Assembly: GCA_036387335.1 (NCBI GenBank)
Contig: DASVTZ010000181.1
Location: forward strand, 1-57,599
DNA from: Longimicrobium sp.
GTDB taxonomy: Bacteria; Gemmatimonadota; Gemmatimonadetes; Longimicrobiales; Longimicrobiaceae
Reading direction: 5' to 3'
Length of the DNA stretch: 57,599 bases
How positions within the stretch are numbered: position 1 is the first letter of the stretch; every line of letters starts with the position of its first letter. Shown in pieces: positions 25,680 to 32,942 of the stretch. A model generated the notes under the pieces. The model was not told where the DNA came from. It ran no database searches and worked only from the letters and a program-made list of their open reading frames with translations. The position numbers were made by a program, and so were the translations under genes.

Positions 25680-26108
25680 ATGAGCACACTCGAACGGGCG
25701 ATCGCGATCGCGGCCGAGGCGCACATGGGGCAGGTGGACAAGGCGGGCGCGCCGTACATCCTGCATCCGATGCGCGTGATGCTGCGCGTCGAGACGCCGG
25801 TCGAGCGGATCGCCGCGGTGCTCCACGACGTGGTAGAGGACACGGCGTGGACGCTGGAGGGGCTCGCGACCGAGGGGTTCGCGCCGGAGGTGGTGGCCGC
25901 CGTGGATGCGCTCACGCGACGCGAAGGGGAGAGCTACGAGGCGTTTGTCGCGCGCGCCGGCGCGGACCCGGTAGCCCGTGTGGTGAAGCTGGCCGACCTC
26001 GCGGAGAACATGGACCTGGGGCGGATCGCGTCGCCCACGGCGCCGGACATCGCTCGCCTCGACCGCTATCGCCGCGCCGTCGCGCAACTGACGGGCGAGC
26101 CCGCGTGA
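25680..26108 (+). CDS. HD-domain phosphohydrolase, SpoT/MESH1-like
   Basis: This 142-residue single HD domain resembles the hydrolase half of RelA/SpoT and stand-alone MESH1-type enzymes. AIAIAAEAHMGQVDKAGAPY is followed by LHPMRVML, the metal-binding HD in AAVLHDVVEDT, and DLAENMDLGRI. It could hydrolyse (p)ppGpp or another nucleotide; no synthetase domain is present. The small size and position just before attC-like site 7 make it a cassette gene. Base composition is high GC. Confidence 0.8.
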   Translation: MSTLERAIAIAAEAHMGQVDKAGAPYILHPMRVMLRVETPVERIAAVLHDVVEDTAWTLEGLATEGFAPEVVAAVDALTRREGESYEAFVARAGADPVARVVKLADLAENMDLGRIASPTAPDIARLDRYRRAVAQLTGEPA

Positions 26109-26143
26109 CGGAGCAAACCTCCTCTACGGCCGTGTAGCAGCGG

Positions 26144-26240
26144 GTGGCGATCGGCTGCAGAGGATGCGGGTCCGAGCACCTTTCGGCCCAACGAAAGTCT
26201 TGCACTCAGGCCCCGCACCCTGACCTTTGAGACGTTTGGC
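26144..26240 (+). repeat. attC-like site 7
   Basis: CGATCGGCTGCAGAGGATGCGG at the left pairs with CCCCGCACCCTGACC at the right, again with a bulged A. The right box is GTTTGGC (26234-26240) and the left box is degenerate (GTGGCGA). Confidence 0.75.
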
Positions 26241-26269
26241 CGCTCCCGTTGGTCCGACCAGAGGTGGGG

Positions 26270-26674
26270 ATGAATCCAGCGCGACGCACAGACTGGAAGA
26301 CACTGGAGATGCCCGCGGAAAGGGGGCACCTCGAGATCGACCGCGTGTTCTCGAACGACGACTTTGCCAGGCTCTGCTTCGGGGTCGTGCCCGGCTCGAT
26401 GGAAGACAAGTGGTTCGTCTTTTACGAGCGCCCGTGGCTGAACCTCCACCGCAGCTGGACCGGGGAGTGCATTTACCGAGTCCGGTTCGAGCGCCGCGGC
26501 GGGGGTGTGGCGATCGTCGAGACGGTCGTCAGCCGTGCAGGCGATCCGCGGGCAGTACCCGATCCGGGCGGCGACGCACGGCGACTGCTCGACCTGTTCG
26601 AGAGCATCGTGCGCCGGAATTTCCGGTATGGCAACGTGCGCCTGTTTCCCGTCCTTCCCGTGCCCCCTGAGTGA
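26270..26674 (+). CDS. conserved hypothetical protein (134 aa), cassette gene
   Basis: This 134-residue soluble protein has a distinctive aromatic core (KWFVFYERPWLNLHRSWTG) followed by strands CIYRVRFERR and VAIVETVV and a C-terminal helix. I do not know a named domain for it. GAGGTGGGG immediately upstream supports ATG 26270. It starts 29 bp after attC-like site 7 on the plus strand. Confidence 0.7.
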   Translation: MNPARRTDWKTLEMPAERGHLEIDRVFSNDDFARLCFGVVPGSMEDKWFVFYERPWLNLHRSWTGECIYRVRFERRGGGVAIVETVVSRAGDPRAVPDPGGDARRLLDLFESIVRRNFRYGNVRLFPVLPVPPE

Positions 26675-26710
26675 TGCGGCGGCCGCGAGCTCTCCTCCAG
26701 CTCAGGGGCG

Positions 26711-27217
26711 ATGCGGGCGCTTCGCGGCCTGGATGCTCCAGTCTTCCAATTGAGCGTGTCACGCATTCCCACAGGACTGCATCCTAACTTGAGCGATTCA
26801 ACGTCGGATCAACCTGCGGGTGCCGTCCTCCATAGCGAGAGACTGCGCGGCCTGCGCAGCGAATGTCCCGCCTGCGGTGAATGGGAGCACAGCACCGGTT
26901 GGCTCCTGTCCCGGGAGGGTGATCCTCACCGCTGGTACGTCGAGTTGAAATGCACCGGCTGCCTTGCCCGCGGGGCGACGTGGAAGCGCGAGTGGATGCC
27001 ACTGATCGAAGAAGTCCTCGAGGCCGAGCGGGGATCGTTCACGGCGGCTGCGGCAAAACCCTGCACCGATTGCGAAGGCGCGGGTACATGCAGTGCATGT
27101 GGCGGGTCAGGGATCGACGTCGGTGTGGCGGTGCTGTCCGGGTACGAAGGGAATTGCGAGAAGTGCGGCGGGACGGGCGCGTGTCCGGCTTGTGGTGGAT
27201 CAGGTGAAGTTCGGTGA
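26711..27217 (+). CDS. zinc-finger protein with DnaJ-type CxxCxGxG motifs
   Basis: This 168-residue protein has an N-terminal zinc site (CPAC about residue 53, CTGC about 81). Its C-terminal half has two DnaJ-like cysteine repeats: CTDCEGAGTCSACGGSG and CEKCGGTGACPACGGSGEV. There is no J domain. Such zinc hairpins bind peptides or assist folding in DnaJ, but the role here is unknown. The true start may be TTG 26789, since the first 26 codons read from sequence resembling the edge of a decayed attC-like site. Confidence 0.65.
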   Translation: MRALRGLDAPVFQLSVSRIPTGLHPNLSDSTSDQPAGAVLHSERLRGLRSECPACGEWEHSTGWLLSREGDPHRWYVELKCTGCLARGATWKREWMPLIEEVLEAERGSFTAAAAKPCTDCEGAGTCSACGGSGIDVGVAVLSGYEGNCEKCGGTGACPACGGSGEVR

Positions 27218-27282
27218 GATCTTACGAGGCCGGGTATCCTGGCGCGCGGGGGATGCCTCTGCTGTTGTAGGGGTGTGACGAA

Positions 27283-27321
27283 CGCCCCTGGTCCTCGATG
27301 AAACGTCGAGGGCCAGGGGCG
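27283..27321. terminator. bidirectional terminator hairpin
   Basis: CGCCCCTGGTCCTCGA (27283-27298) pairs with TCGAGGGCCAGGGGCG (27306-27321), with one G-T wobble and a 7-nt loop. It lies between two convergent genes. Confidence 0.8.
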
Positions 27322-27340
27322 CTTACTGGAAGGACGGGCG

Positions 27341-27592
27341 CTACTTCTTCTTGCTGCCGGTTTTCTGCGAAAGGGCGCTGCCTGCCGCGGACTTGGATGC
27401 CGCGCTCGTGCGGCCGTCCCGGAGCGTCTTCGACGCGGCGGTCGCGGCTTTGCTCGACGTCGTCTCTGCCGGAGAGTTGCGCTGCGTGAGCGCGCTTCCC
27501 GCGGCCGACTTGGACGCCTTGCTGGTGGATTCGCTAGACAGCGTCTTTGAAGCCTTCGATGCGGCGGCTTTGCCAGTCTGCTTACCAGCCAT
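27341..27592 (-). CDS. small Ala/Ser/Lys-rich repeat protein (83 aa)
   Basis: This 83-residue, basic, low-complexity protein is built of two related units of about 37 residues, each ending TSKASKSAAGSALTQ or TSAASKSAAGSALSQ, with a KTGSKKK tail. It resembles small lysine/alanine-rich repeat proteins annotated as hypothetical in many soil bacteria; DNA binding or stress protection is a guess. A strong GGAGG ribosome-binding site precedes the ATG. It is the only intact minus-strand gene between about 11.5 and 39.6 kb. Confidence 0.75.
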   Translation of the reverse strand: MAGKQTGKAAASKASKTLSSESTSKASKSAAGSALTQRNSPAETTSSKAATAASKTLRDGRTSAASKSAAGSALSQKTGSKKK

Positions 27593-27661
27593 ATACGCCT
27601 CCTGTAAGGGTTCACCGAGGATCGTCGAAAATCCCGTGCCGGTGGCTTACCCAGAGGACAG

Positions 27662-28543
27662 ATGAACCTTTTCGGTTGGTTGTGGCGGCCAGCGCGCGTG
27701 CCCGCCCGGACCGACCCGCCGATCCCTGAAGGCTGGACGGCCGATATGTCCATCAGCCTTGCGCCTCACCATAGCATCGAGGATGTAGTCGACTTCATCC
27801 TCCGCGCAGAGGTTCGCCATGTTGGCTCGGAATCGATCACCGGCGAGCTGACGACTCGCTTTGGATTATCTGACGAGGATGCTGCGCTCGCCTGGGATCG
27901 TACCCTTGGCGGTCTTACGCGAGCAGCAACGGGCAATCCAGCGAACTGCCCCGTCCGCGACAAGGATCCTGTAGCGTGGGCAAGCTACCGGCGATGTTCT
28001 GACGATCCGGCTCTGATCGCGGCGATCAGGCCGCAATACGAAGCCGGGGGCACGTCCTTTGACTTGCTTCAACACGCGTATGGCTTGGCCGATGACATTC
28101 CGGCTCTTCTTGAGCGCGCCCGCAACGCACCGGCGCCCGAGACGTACCGTGACGAGCCGTGGTTCAGCCTCTGGAGTTCGTTGTGCCACCAGGGCAACGT
28201 ATACACGGCGTCGTACGCTGCAGTCCCGGAACTCATCGAGATCGCCGTTGCGCGCGCGGCTGAAACGCGGGTAGCTTGGGCGTGCCTTCTGCTGGCGGGC
28301 ACCATCGAGTTGGAACGTGCGCTGCCCGAGGGTGCAGCTCCGCCAGCGATGCCGTCAGACCTGGCGCGGGAGTATGCCGCCGCGCTTCACCGAGGGGCAG
28401 AGCTGGCTTCAAGGCAACTCGCGGGGACATCGGACCGGGAGCTTCAGCGCGGGTTTGCGATCAGTTACGCCGCCTTTCGTGGCGACGTCGCGGAGGCAAG
28501 GCGCCTCACGAACGACGCGGAGGACGCAGAGAACACGGAGTAG
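27662..28543 (+). CDS. conserved hypothetical protein (293 aa), alpha-helical repeat-like
   Basis: This 293-residue soluble protein has three parts: an N-terminal domain with a Trp-rich start, a middle with CPVRDKDPVAWASYRRC, and a C-terminal half with SLCHQGNVYTASYAAVPELI and helical pairs. The latter resembles HEAT-like proteins sometimes found near immunity genes. No named domain is certain. It starts 69 bp from the divergent repeat-protein gene and ends 31 bp before attC-like site 8. Confidence 0.65.
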   Translation: MNLFGWLWRPARVPARTDPPIPEGWTADMSISLAPHHSIEDVVDFILRAEVRHVGSESITGELTTRFGLSDEDAALAWDRTLGGLTRAATGNPANCPVRDKDPVAWASYRRCSDDPALIAAIRPQYEAGGTSFDLLQHAYGLADDIPALLERARNAPAPETYRDEPWFSLWSSLCHQGNVYTASYAAVPELIEIAVARAAETRVAWACLLLAGTIELERALPEGAAPPAMPSDLAREYAAALHRGAELASRQLAGTSDRELQRGFAISYAAFRGDVAEARRLTNDAEDAENTE

Positions 28544-28574
28544 CAGCGACTCTCCACTGCTGAATAACCGCTGC

Positions 28575-28673
28575 GCCCGACAATTCGCTGCAAGGGGTGC
28601 GCTGCCATCCATGGTTCGCGAGATGAAAACTCTTGCGCGCCAGCCCCGCACCCTGACGCTTGTGTCGTTAGCA
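28575..28673 (+). repeat. attC-like site 8
   Basis: Left box GCCCGAC, then AATTCGCTGCAAGGGGTGCG. The right arm CCCCGCACCCTGACGCTTGTG is followed by right box GTTAGCA (28667-28673). Confidence 0.75.
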
Positions 28674-28694
28674 TCCACTCTTTTGAGAGGCATT

Positions 28695-29605
28695 ATGGCC
28701 GGAAAGCGAGTCGTGGTGTTGGCCAACAAGTGGTGGGAAGCGGACCCCCTGTGTGCCGTACTGATTCACGACAGAGCGCGGCCTCGCGGCTTTGCCAACT
28801 TCACCTACCCACACTATCCAGCGGCCCGACCCGTCAAGCCGGCTCAAGGTGCCCCTCGCCCTGCTGATCCTACTCCGACTCCGAGACTCACGTTTGACTG
28901 TAATGGGGACACCATCGAGGTATGGTGCCTCGAGGAACTCATGAACCCGGCCGAAAGCTCATCGTCTTCGCTGGAGAAATCGCGCGTCCTGCCGGGTGTT
29001 ATCGCCTACGGTGCCGCGCCTGCCCTCGTGATCGCATTTGGAACGGCGGGGATCCGTGAGGGGGTGAGCGCGAACGGCGGCGTGGTGGTCGGCCGGCGCA
29101 CCTTTGTTCATGACCCGCTCGCATCAAAGTCGAATCGCCAAGGCTTGTGGAGCCCGCCCAGCCCAGACCAGCTGGTCGACTCTGCTTTCCAGTGGCGAAG
29201 CTCGGACAGCTCGATGAACAGGCGAGACATGCCGCTGAATCCCGATTCCTCAGAGCACCTGTCGCACCCTCTGAACCACCGATGTTATACATAGGGAACG
29301 GCTTTGCTTCGCTCGGCGTGGTCAACATCACCAATTATGACGATTACGTTTGGGCGGATCGGAGTGCCGTGGAGGCTTTTAGCAAATCAGGCGCACCGGC
29401 CCAGATCGCCTCGATCGAAACGACCCACGGTATCATTCGGAGTGCTTCAAACTCCCCGTTCCTATACATCTCAGGGATCACCGACACAGAAGGTCAGTTT
29501 GACTTTCAGGTCACGCCGCGAGTGTATGCTCAGAATACTGTGGCCGCCCACAACGCTGGAGTAGCGATTGCGTGGCTGCTCCCGAGCATTCTCGCCGCGC
29601 TGTGA
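28695..29605 (+). pseudogene. phosphorylase-superfamily-like gene with a frameshift
   Basis: The 5' frame (from ATG 28695) encodes VVVLANKWWEADPLCAVLI and later ALVIAFGTAGIREGVSANGG. After about 29190-29200 the homologous-looking reading continues in another frame with VVNITNYDDYVWADRSAVEA, IASIETTHGIIRS and SGITDTEGQFDF, ending at 29605. IAFGTAG and the ETTHG...ITDTEG pair suggest a nucleoside-phosphorylase/MTAN-like fold. A one-base shift is needed to join the halves, so the gene is broken, or the base calls are wrong there. It fills the space between attC-like sites 8 and 9. Confidence 0.6.
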
Positions 29606-29661
29606 CCAGTGCGCCAGCTTCGGCTCAGGTGCAACTTGCAGTAGGACTTGGACTTCGCACC

Positions 29662-29750
29662 GCCCAACACCCGCTGCGGGATGCGGGGCCGCCCAGGCTT
29701 TCGGGAGAGCCTCGTGCCCGCCCGCACCCCTGACCATTGTCTCGTTCGGC
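29662..29750 (+). repeat. attC-like site 9
   Basis: Left box GCCCAAC (29662-29668), stem GGGATGCGGG / CCCGCACCCC with the bulged A, right box GTTCGGC (29744-29750). Confidence 0.8.
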
Positions 29751-29966
29751 GGCTTACCGCTCCTACGAGCACCGGAGCACTTTGATCTTTGTGACGCCCT
29801 CAGCGTGCTGTCGGCGCCCTCGGCACTTGCCAGCACCGGACACTACAGGGCGCCGAACCGGCGCGGCAGCGTACGCTACTGAACGAGGCTGGATGACACG
29901 ACCCCACGCACCCGAAAGCCCTGCCGTGGCCGCCTTGCTCAAAGCTGGCGAACCGAGGGATTGCCG

Positions 29967-30284
29967 ATGATCCCGCGCTGGGTGGAGCGCCTCGCCGGGC
30001 TCGGGATGATCGTGCTCGGGGCGTGGCTCGTCACCGCCTCGTGGCGCGCGGCTCATACCGCCGAGCGCTTCCTGGTTGTCGGCCCGGCGTTTGGTCCTTT
30101 CGCGGTCGGTGTCGGGCTCGGACTCCTTCTCTTCCCGAGCCCGCGTTCCATGGTCGCCTCGCGCGGGGGAGATCCCTCGAAGATCGGGTGGTCCGACCTG
30201 ACGCTGGGGTGGAAGATCCTCGCCGGCGGTGGGGGCGCGCTGGGCATCGCGTACCTCCTCATGCTCATGAGCGGCCTCGTCTGA
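29967..30284 (+). CDS. small membrane protein (105 aa), three TM
   Basis: This 105-residue protein has hydrophobic segments at about 8-27 (LAGLGMIVLGAWLVTA), 38-55 (GPFAVGVGLGLLLF) and 82-103 (LAGGGGALGIAYLLMLMSGLV). The family is unknown. It is the first plus-strand gene after attC-like site 9. From here to 38.6 kb no further attC-like site is found, although the gene style is the same. Confidence 0.7.
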   Translation: MIPRWVERLAGLGMIVLGAWLVTASWRAAHTAERFLVVGPAFGPFAVGVGLGLLLFPSPRSMVASRGGDPSKIGWSDLTLGWKILAGGGGALGIAYLLMLMSGLV

Positions 30285-30356
30285 GGCTGGAGCCCCGGCG
30301 TCCATTCGGTCCCCACCAGCGACCAACGCCGCCGGGCCACCTACGTGACTGGCTGA

Positions 30357-30764
30357 ATGCAGATCCCCGGTCCATTCTGGCCCTTCTACCTTCGAGCCGG
30401 CGTCGCGCTCGTCGTCCTGGTCCTGCTGATTCGGGCCGGGTGGATCGCGGGGAGACGAACGAGATCGGGCGCGCAAGCCGCGGCTGCTATTGCGGCGCTC
30501 GTCACGGTTACGGCAGCGTTCTGGTTGCTGGTTCCACACACGTGTACCCTTGGCTGGAGACTGGGCATAGAGCTCCCGGGCTGCGACTGGGAGTACTCCC
30601 CGCCTCCTGATGGTGCCGGAGCGCTCACGACGTGGATTCTGGCCGGCGGGGTTTTTCAGGTGGTCACATTGGGCTTGCCTCTCGTAACCGCTGCCGTGGC
30701 GGCGGGAGCTGCTCGAGCCGCGTGGATGAGGCGGAGGGAAGCAGTCGCCGCGGTTGGACCGTGA
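30357..30764 (+). CDS. membrane protein (135 aa)
   Basis: This 135-residue protein has three to four TM segments (LRAGVALVVLVLLIRAGWI; AAAAIAALVTVTAAFWLLV; TTWILAGGVFQVVTLGLPLV) and two Cys in an exported loop (CTLGWRLGIELPGC) that may form a disulphide. It overlaps the next gene by four bases (GTGA), so the two are co-translated. Confidence 0.7.
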   Translation: MQIPGPFWPFYLRAGVALVVLVLLIRAGWIAGRRTRSGAQAAAAIAALVTVTAAFWLLVPHTCTLGWRLGIELPGCDWEYSPPPDGAGALTTWILAGGVFQVVTLGLPLVTAAVAAGAARAAWMRRREAVAAVGP

Positions 30765-31195
30765 AGCCGAGGCAGATCCGCAGCCCGGATCGCGAGCAGC
30801 TCTGGCAGCGTCTATCCGCCACGTGGGGTGTGGGCGGCGGATACTGGCACCCTCTCGCTGAAGCGCCGCGGCGGGACGTCCTGGCTTTCCAGGCGCCCTA
30901 CTTCAATCAGGCCCTGGTAGCGGGCGGGAGACTGCACGCCATCCTCGATGCTCGCAAAGTTGAGCGCGTCTTTGAGCTCCGGGAAGACGGTAGTGCGTAC
31001 GAGACTCGCCTCGCTGATCTGGACCCTGTGTACACGGGTGACGAAGGCTTCTGGTGCTCGGAGGTGATGGACTGGGTGCTGTACGCCTCGCACGAGAACT
31101 CGCTCACCGTGGGAGGAGAATGGCTCATCGTCGCGGTGAAGTCCGCATGGCCTGAATGGGCCCAGCATGTATGGACCAATCCATTCTTCGAGTAG
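30761..31195 (+). CDS. conserved hypothetical protein (144 aa)
   Basis: This 144-residue soluble protein is rich in Trp and acidic residues (GGGYWHPLAEAPRRDVLAF, FELREDGSAYE, GFWCSEVMDWVLYASHENS). No domain is recognised. GTG 30761 overlaps the preceding stop, which fixes the start and implies coupling with the membrane protein upstream. Confidence 0.65.
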   Translation: MKPRQIRSPDREQLWQRLSATWGVGGGYWHPLAEAPRRDVLAFQAPYFNQALVAGGRLHAILDARKVERVFELREDGSAYETRLADLDPVYTGDEGFWCSEVMDWVLYASHENSLTVGGEWLIVAVKSAWPEWAQHVWTNPFFE

Positions 31196-31256
31196 CGCCA
31201 GGGCGGCGGGTCTCCGCCAAATGCAGGTGGGTGCGGCCGCGCCCTCGCCACCCAGG

Positions 31257-31619
31257 ATGGGCATGAGGTCAGCTTCAGAGTTCCTGCTGGCGCCTCTAAC
31301 CTTCGCGGTCCTCGCGGTGCTCACGCACCGCGTGCTGGGCCGGCGTGGGGTCGTCGCGCTCGCGGTGGCGTGGACCGCGGCTCTCTCTGCCTACATCTGC
31401 GCCTCGGTACCGGGCCCGGAGGTTGCGCTCCATTCCTTCGAACGCACGCTGCTTCCGGCGATCATCGCGACGATCAGCGGCACTCTCGCCGCAACGACCC
31501 TGCTGCTTCGCGGCCCAAGCAGCAGGCCCTGGCCTGCTTCCCTGGCTGCCATGACGGGCGTTTATCTGCTCGTAGCCGTACCGGTGAGCGCCCTGGTACT
31601 CCTCTGGGAAATGAGCTAG
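31257..31619 (+). CDS. four-TM membrane protein (120 aa)
   Basis: This 120-residue protein is almost entirely hydrophobic with four likely TM segments (LLAPLTFAVLAVLTHRVLG; VALAVAWTAALSAYICA; IIATISGTLAATTLLL; MTGVYLLVAVPVSALVLLW). The family is unknown. ATG 31257 follows CAGG. The frame runs further upstream but only through the previous gene's end. Confidence 0.65.
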   Translation: MGMRSASEFLLAPLTFAVLAVLTHRVLGRRGVVALAVAWTAALSAYICASVPGPEVALHSFERTLLPAIIATISGTLAATTLLLRGPSSRPWPASLAAMTGVYLLVAVPVSALVLLWEMS

Positions 31620-31795
31620 AGGGCACGCATGCAACGCTTCGCATGGTGCCGCACACGTTCTGGCTCGCCATTCTCGCCGCTGCCCTCCTCTCGTCGTGGT
31701 TCCGGTGCTCCGCAGCGTGCTGCGCGCCAACTCGGTCCGCGCTCAGCTGGAGAGCACGGACCTCTGCCACATCTTACTTGAGAGAACGGTAAAGA

Positions 31796-32698
31796 ATGAT
31801 CTGGCTCGGCGAATCACGCGGGCATCTGAGCGATTACGTCACCCAGCGCTGGGTCGAGGTGACCGGCAGGTCCGTCGATCTCGGCGAGCATCCATGGCTC
31901 GCGGGGCCGGTCGGGGACGTGCGCGGGATCGGGCGCGAGTTCTTTGCGGAGCTCGCGCGTCGCGAGGGTCTCGAGCTTCGGCAGGGCGCGGATTCCGGCG
32001 AACGGGGGCTCATCGTCGACTTCGCGGCGCTCGCCGCTCCCGACTTCGATCCCGGGCAGGTCGATCCGTCGGTCATCGACTTCTACGCGCGCACGTCCGC
32101 CTACGAGCTCGATGCATGGGCGGAGTGGCACGGCGCCTTTCGGCCCTTTGGGCGCCTGCTCGGGCATCTCTTCAGCCGAAGACTTCAGCAGCTCAACGTG
32201 CCGCTTTCGTCGCTGGATACCAGCCGCGGGGTCACCAGCGACGTGATTCAGCTCGTGGAGCCGGCCACCGGCAAGGTGCGCCGCACGGCGTGGGTGCGCG
32301 TGCTGCTCGGCACGGGCAACGTCCTGTACGCGGGCGAGTATTCGCTCGCGGCGGCGCCGGGGCGGCGGGGGCAGTGCTTGAAGGTGGTCTTCCCGCTGCC
32401 CAACGGGAACGCCATCTTGCTGATGCGCCCCGAGGCACACGCGGACGGTTCGCTCTCGGTGGTCTCGGAAGGTGAGGGGTTCGGGGAGTCCGGCTTCTAC
32501 TTCACCGTCCACGACCGTCGCGGGCGGGTCCGCGCGCGCTACGTGCGCGCGATGCAGGAGCGCATCCGGGTGTACCCGGCCGAGCACGGCGCAGTGCGGG
32601 CGGACCACGTGCTGACGCTCTGGGGCGCGACGTTCCTGCGCCTGCATTACCGGCTGCGCAGAAAGGCGCCCGCAGCGGAGGTGCTTGCGGCATCCTGA
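31796..32698 (+). CDS. conserved hypothetical protein (300 aa)
   Basis: This 300-residue soluble protein is not recognised. A helical N-terminal half (DFYARTSAYELDAWAEWHGAF, GRLLGHLFSRRLQQLN) is followed by a beta-rich C-terminal half (GVTSDVIQL, VRRTAWVRVLLGTGNVLYAG, YSLAAAPGRRGQCLKVVFPL) that ends with HVLTLWGATFLRLHYRLRR. No signal peptide is seen. The length and unbroken high-GC codon pattern support a real gene. Confidence 0.7.
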   Translation: MIWLGESRGHLSDYVTQRWVEVTGRSVDLGEHPWLAGPVGDVRGIGREFFAELARREGLELRQGADSGERGLIVDFAALAAPDFDPGQVDPSVIDFYARTSAYELDAWAEWHGAFRPFGRLLGHLFSRRLQQLNVPLSSLDTSRGVTSDVIQLVEPATGKVRRTAWVRVLLGTGNVLYAGEYSLAAAPGRRGQCLKVVFPLPNGNAILLMRPEAHADGSLSVVSEGEGFGESGFYFTVHDRRGRVRARYVRAMQERIRVYPAEHGAVRADHVLTLWGATFLRLHYRLRRKAPAAEVLAAS

Positions 32699-32942
32699 GG
32701 TGCGGCATCCCGCCGGAAACCTTCTCCGGAGAAACATCCCTCGCCGTTTTGTCGTTGCGGGAAATGGATCAGGCTTGCGCGTATCGAGGTTTGTTTAAAT
32801 TTTTGGCGTACACTCCAGATGTTTCGCGGACGCTTCGAACGCGTCCGTTGCCGCACGTGGGGGCGCGAGGTATCCGTACTCGCCGCCCACCGGAAGCTCC
32901 CTTCATCTGATTCTCCCGCTTATCCCTGTGCAATTCGTTACG

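Noticed and set aside
29763-30539. 258-codon minus-strand frame
   Set aside because: It has low-complexity, charged composition without motifs and overlaps two plausible plus-strand membrane-protein genes.
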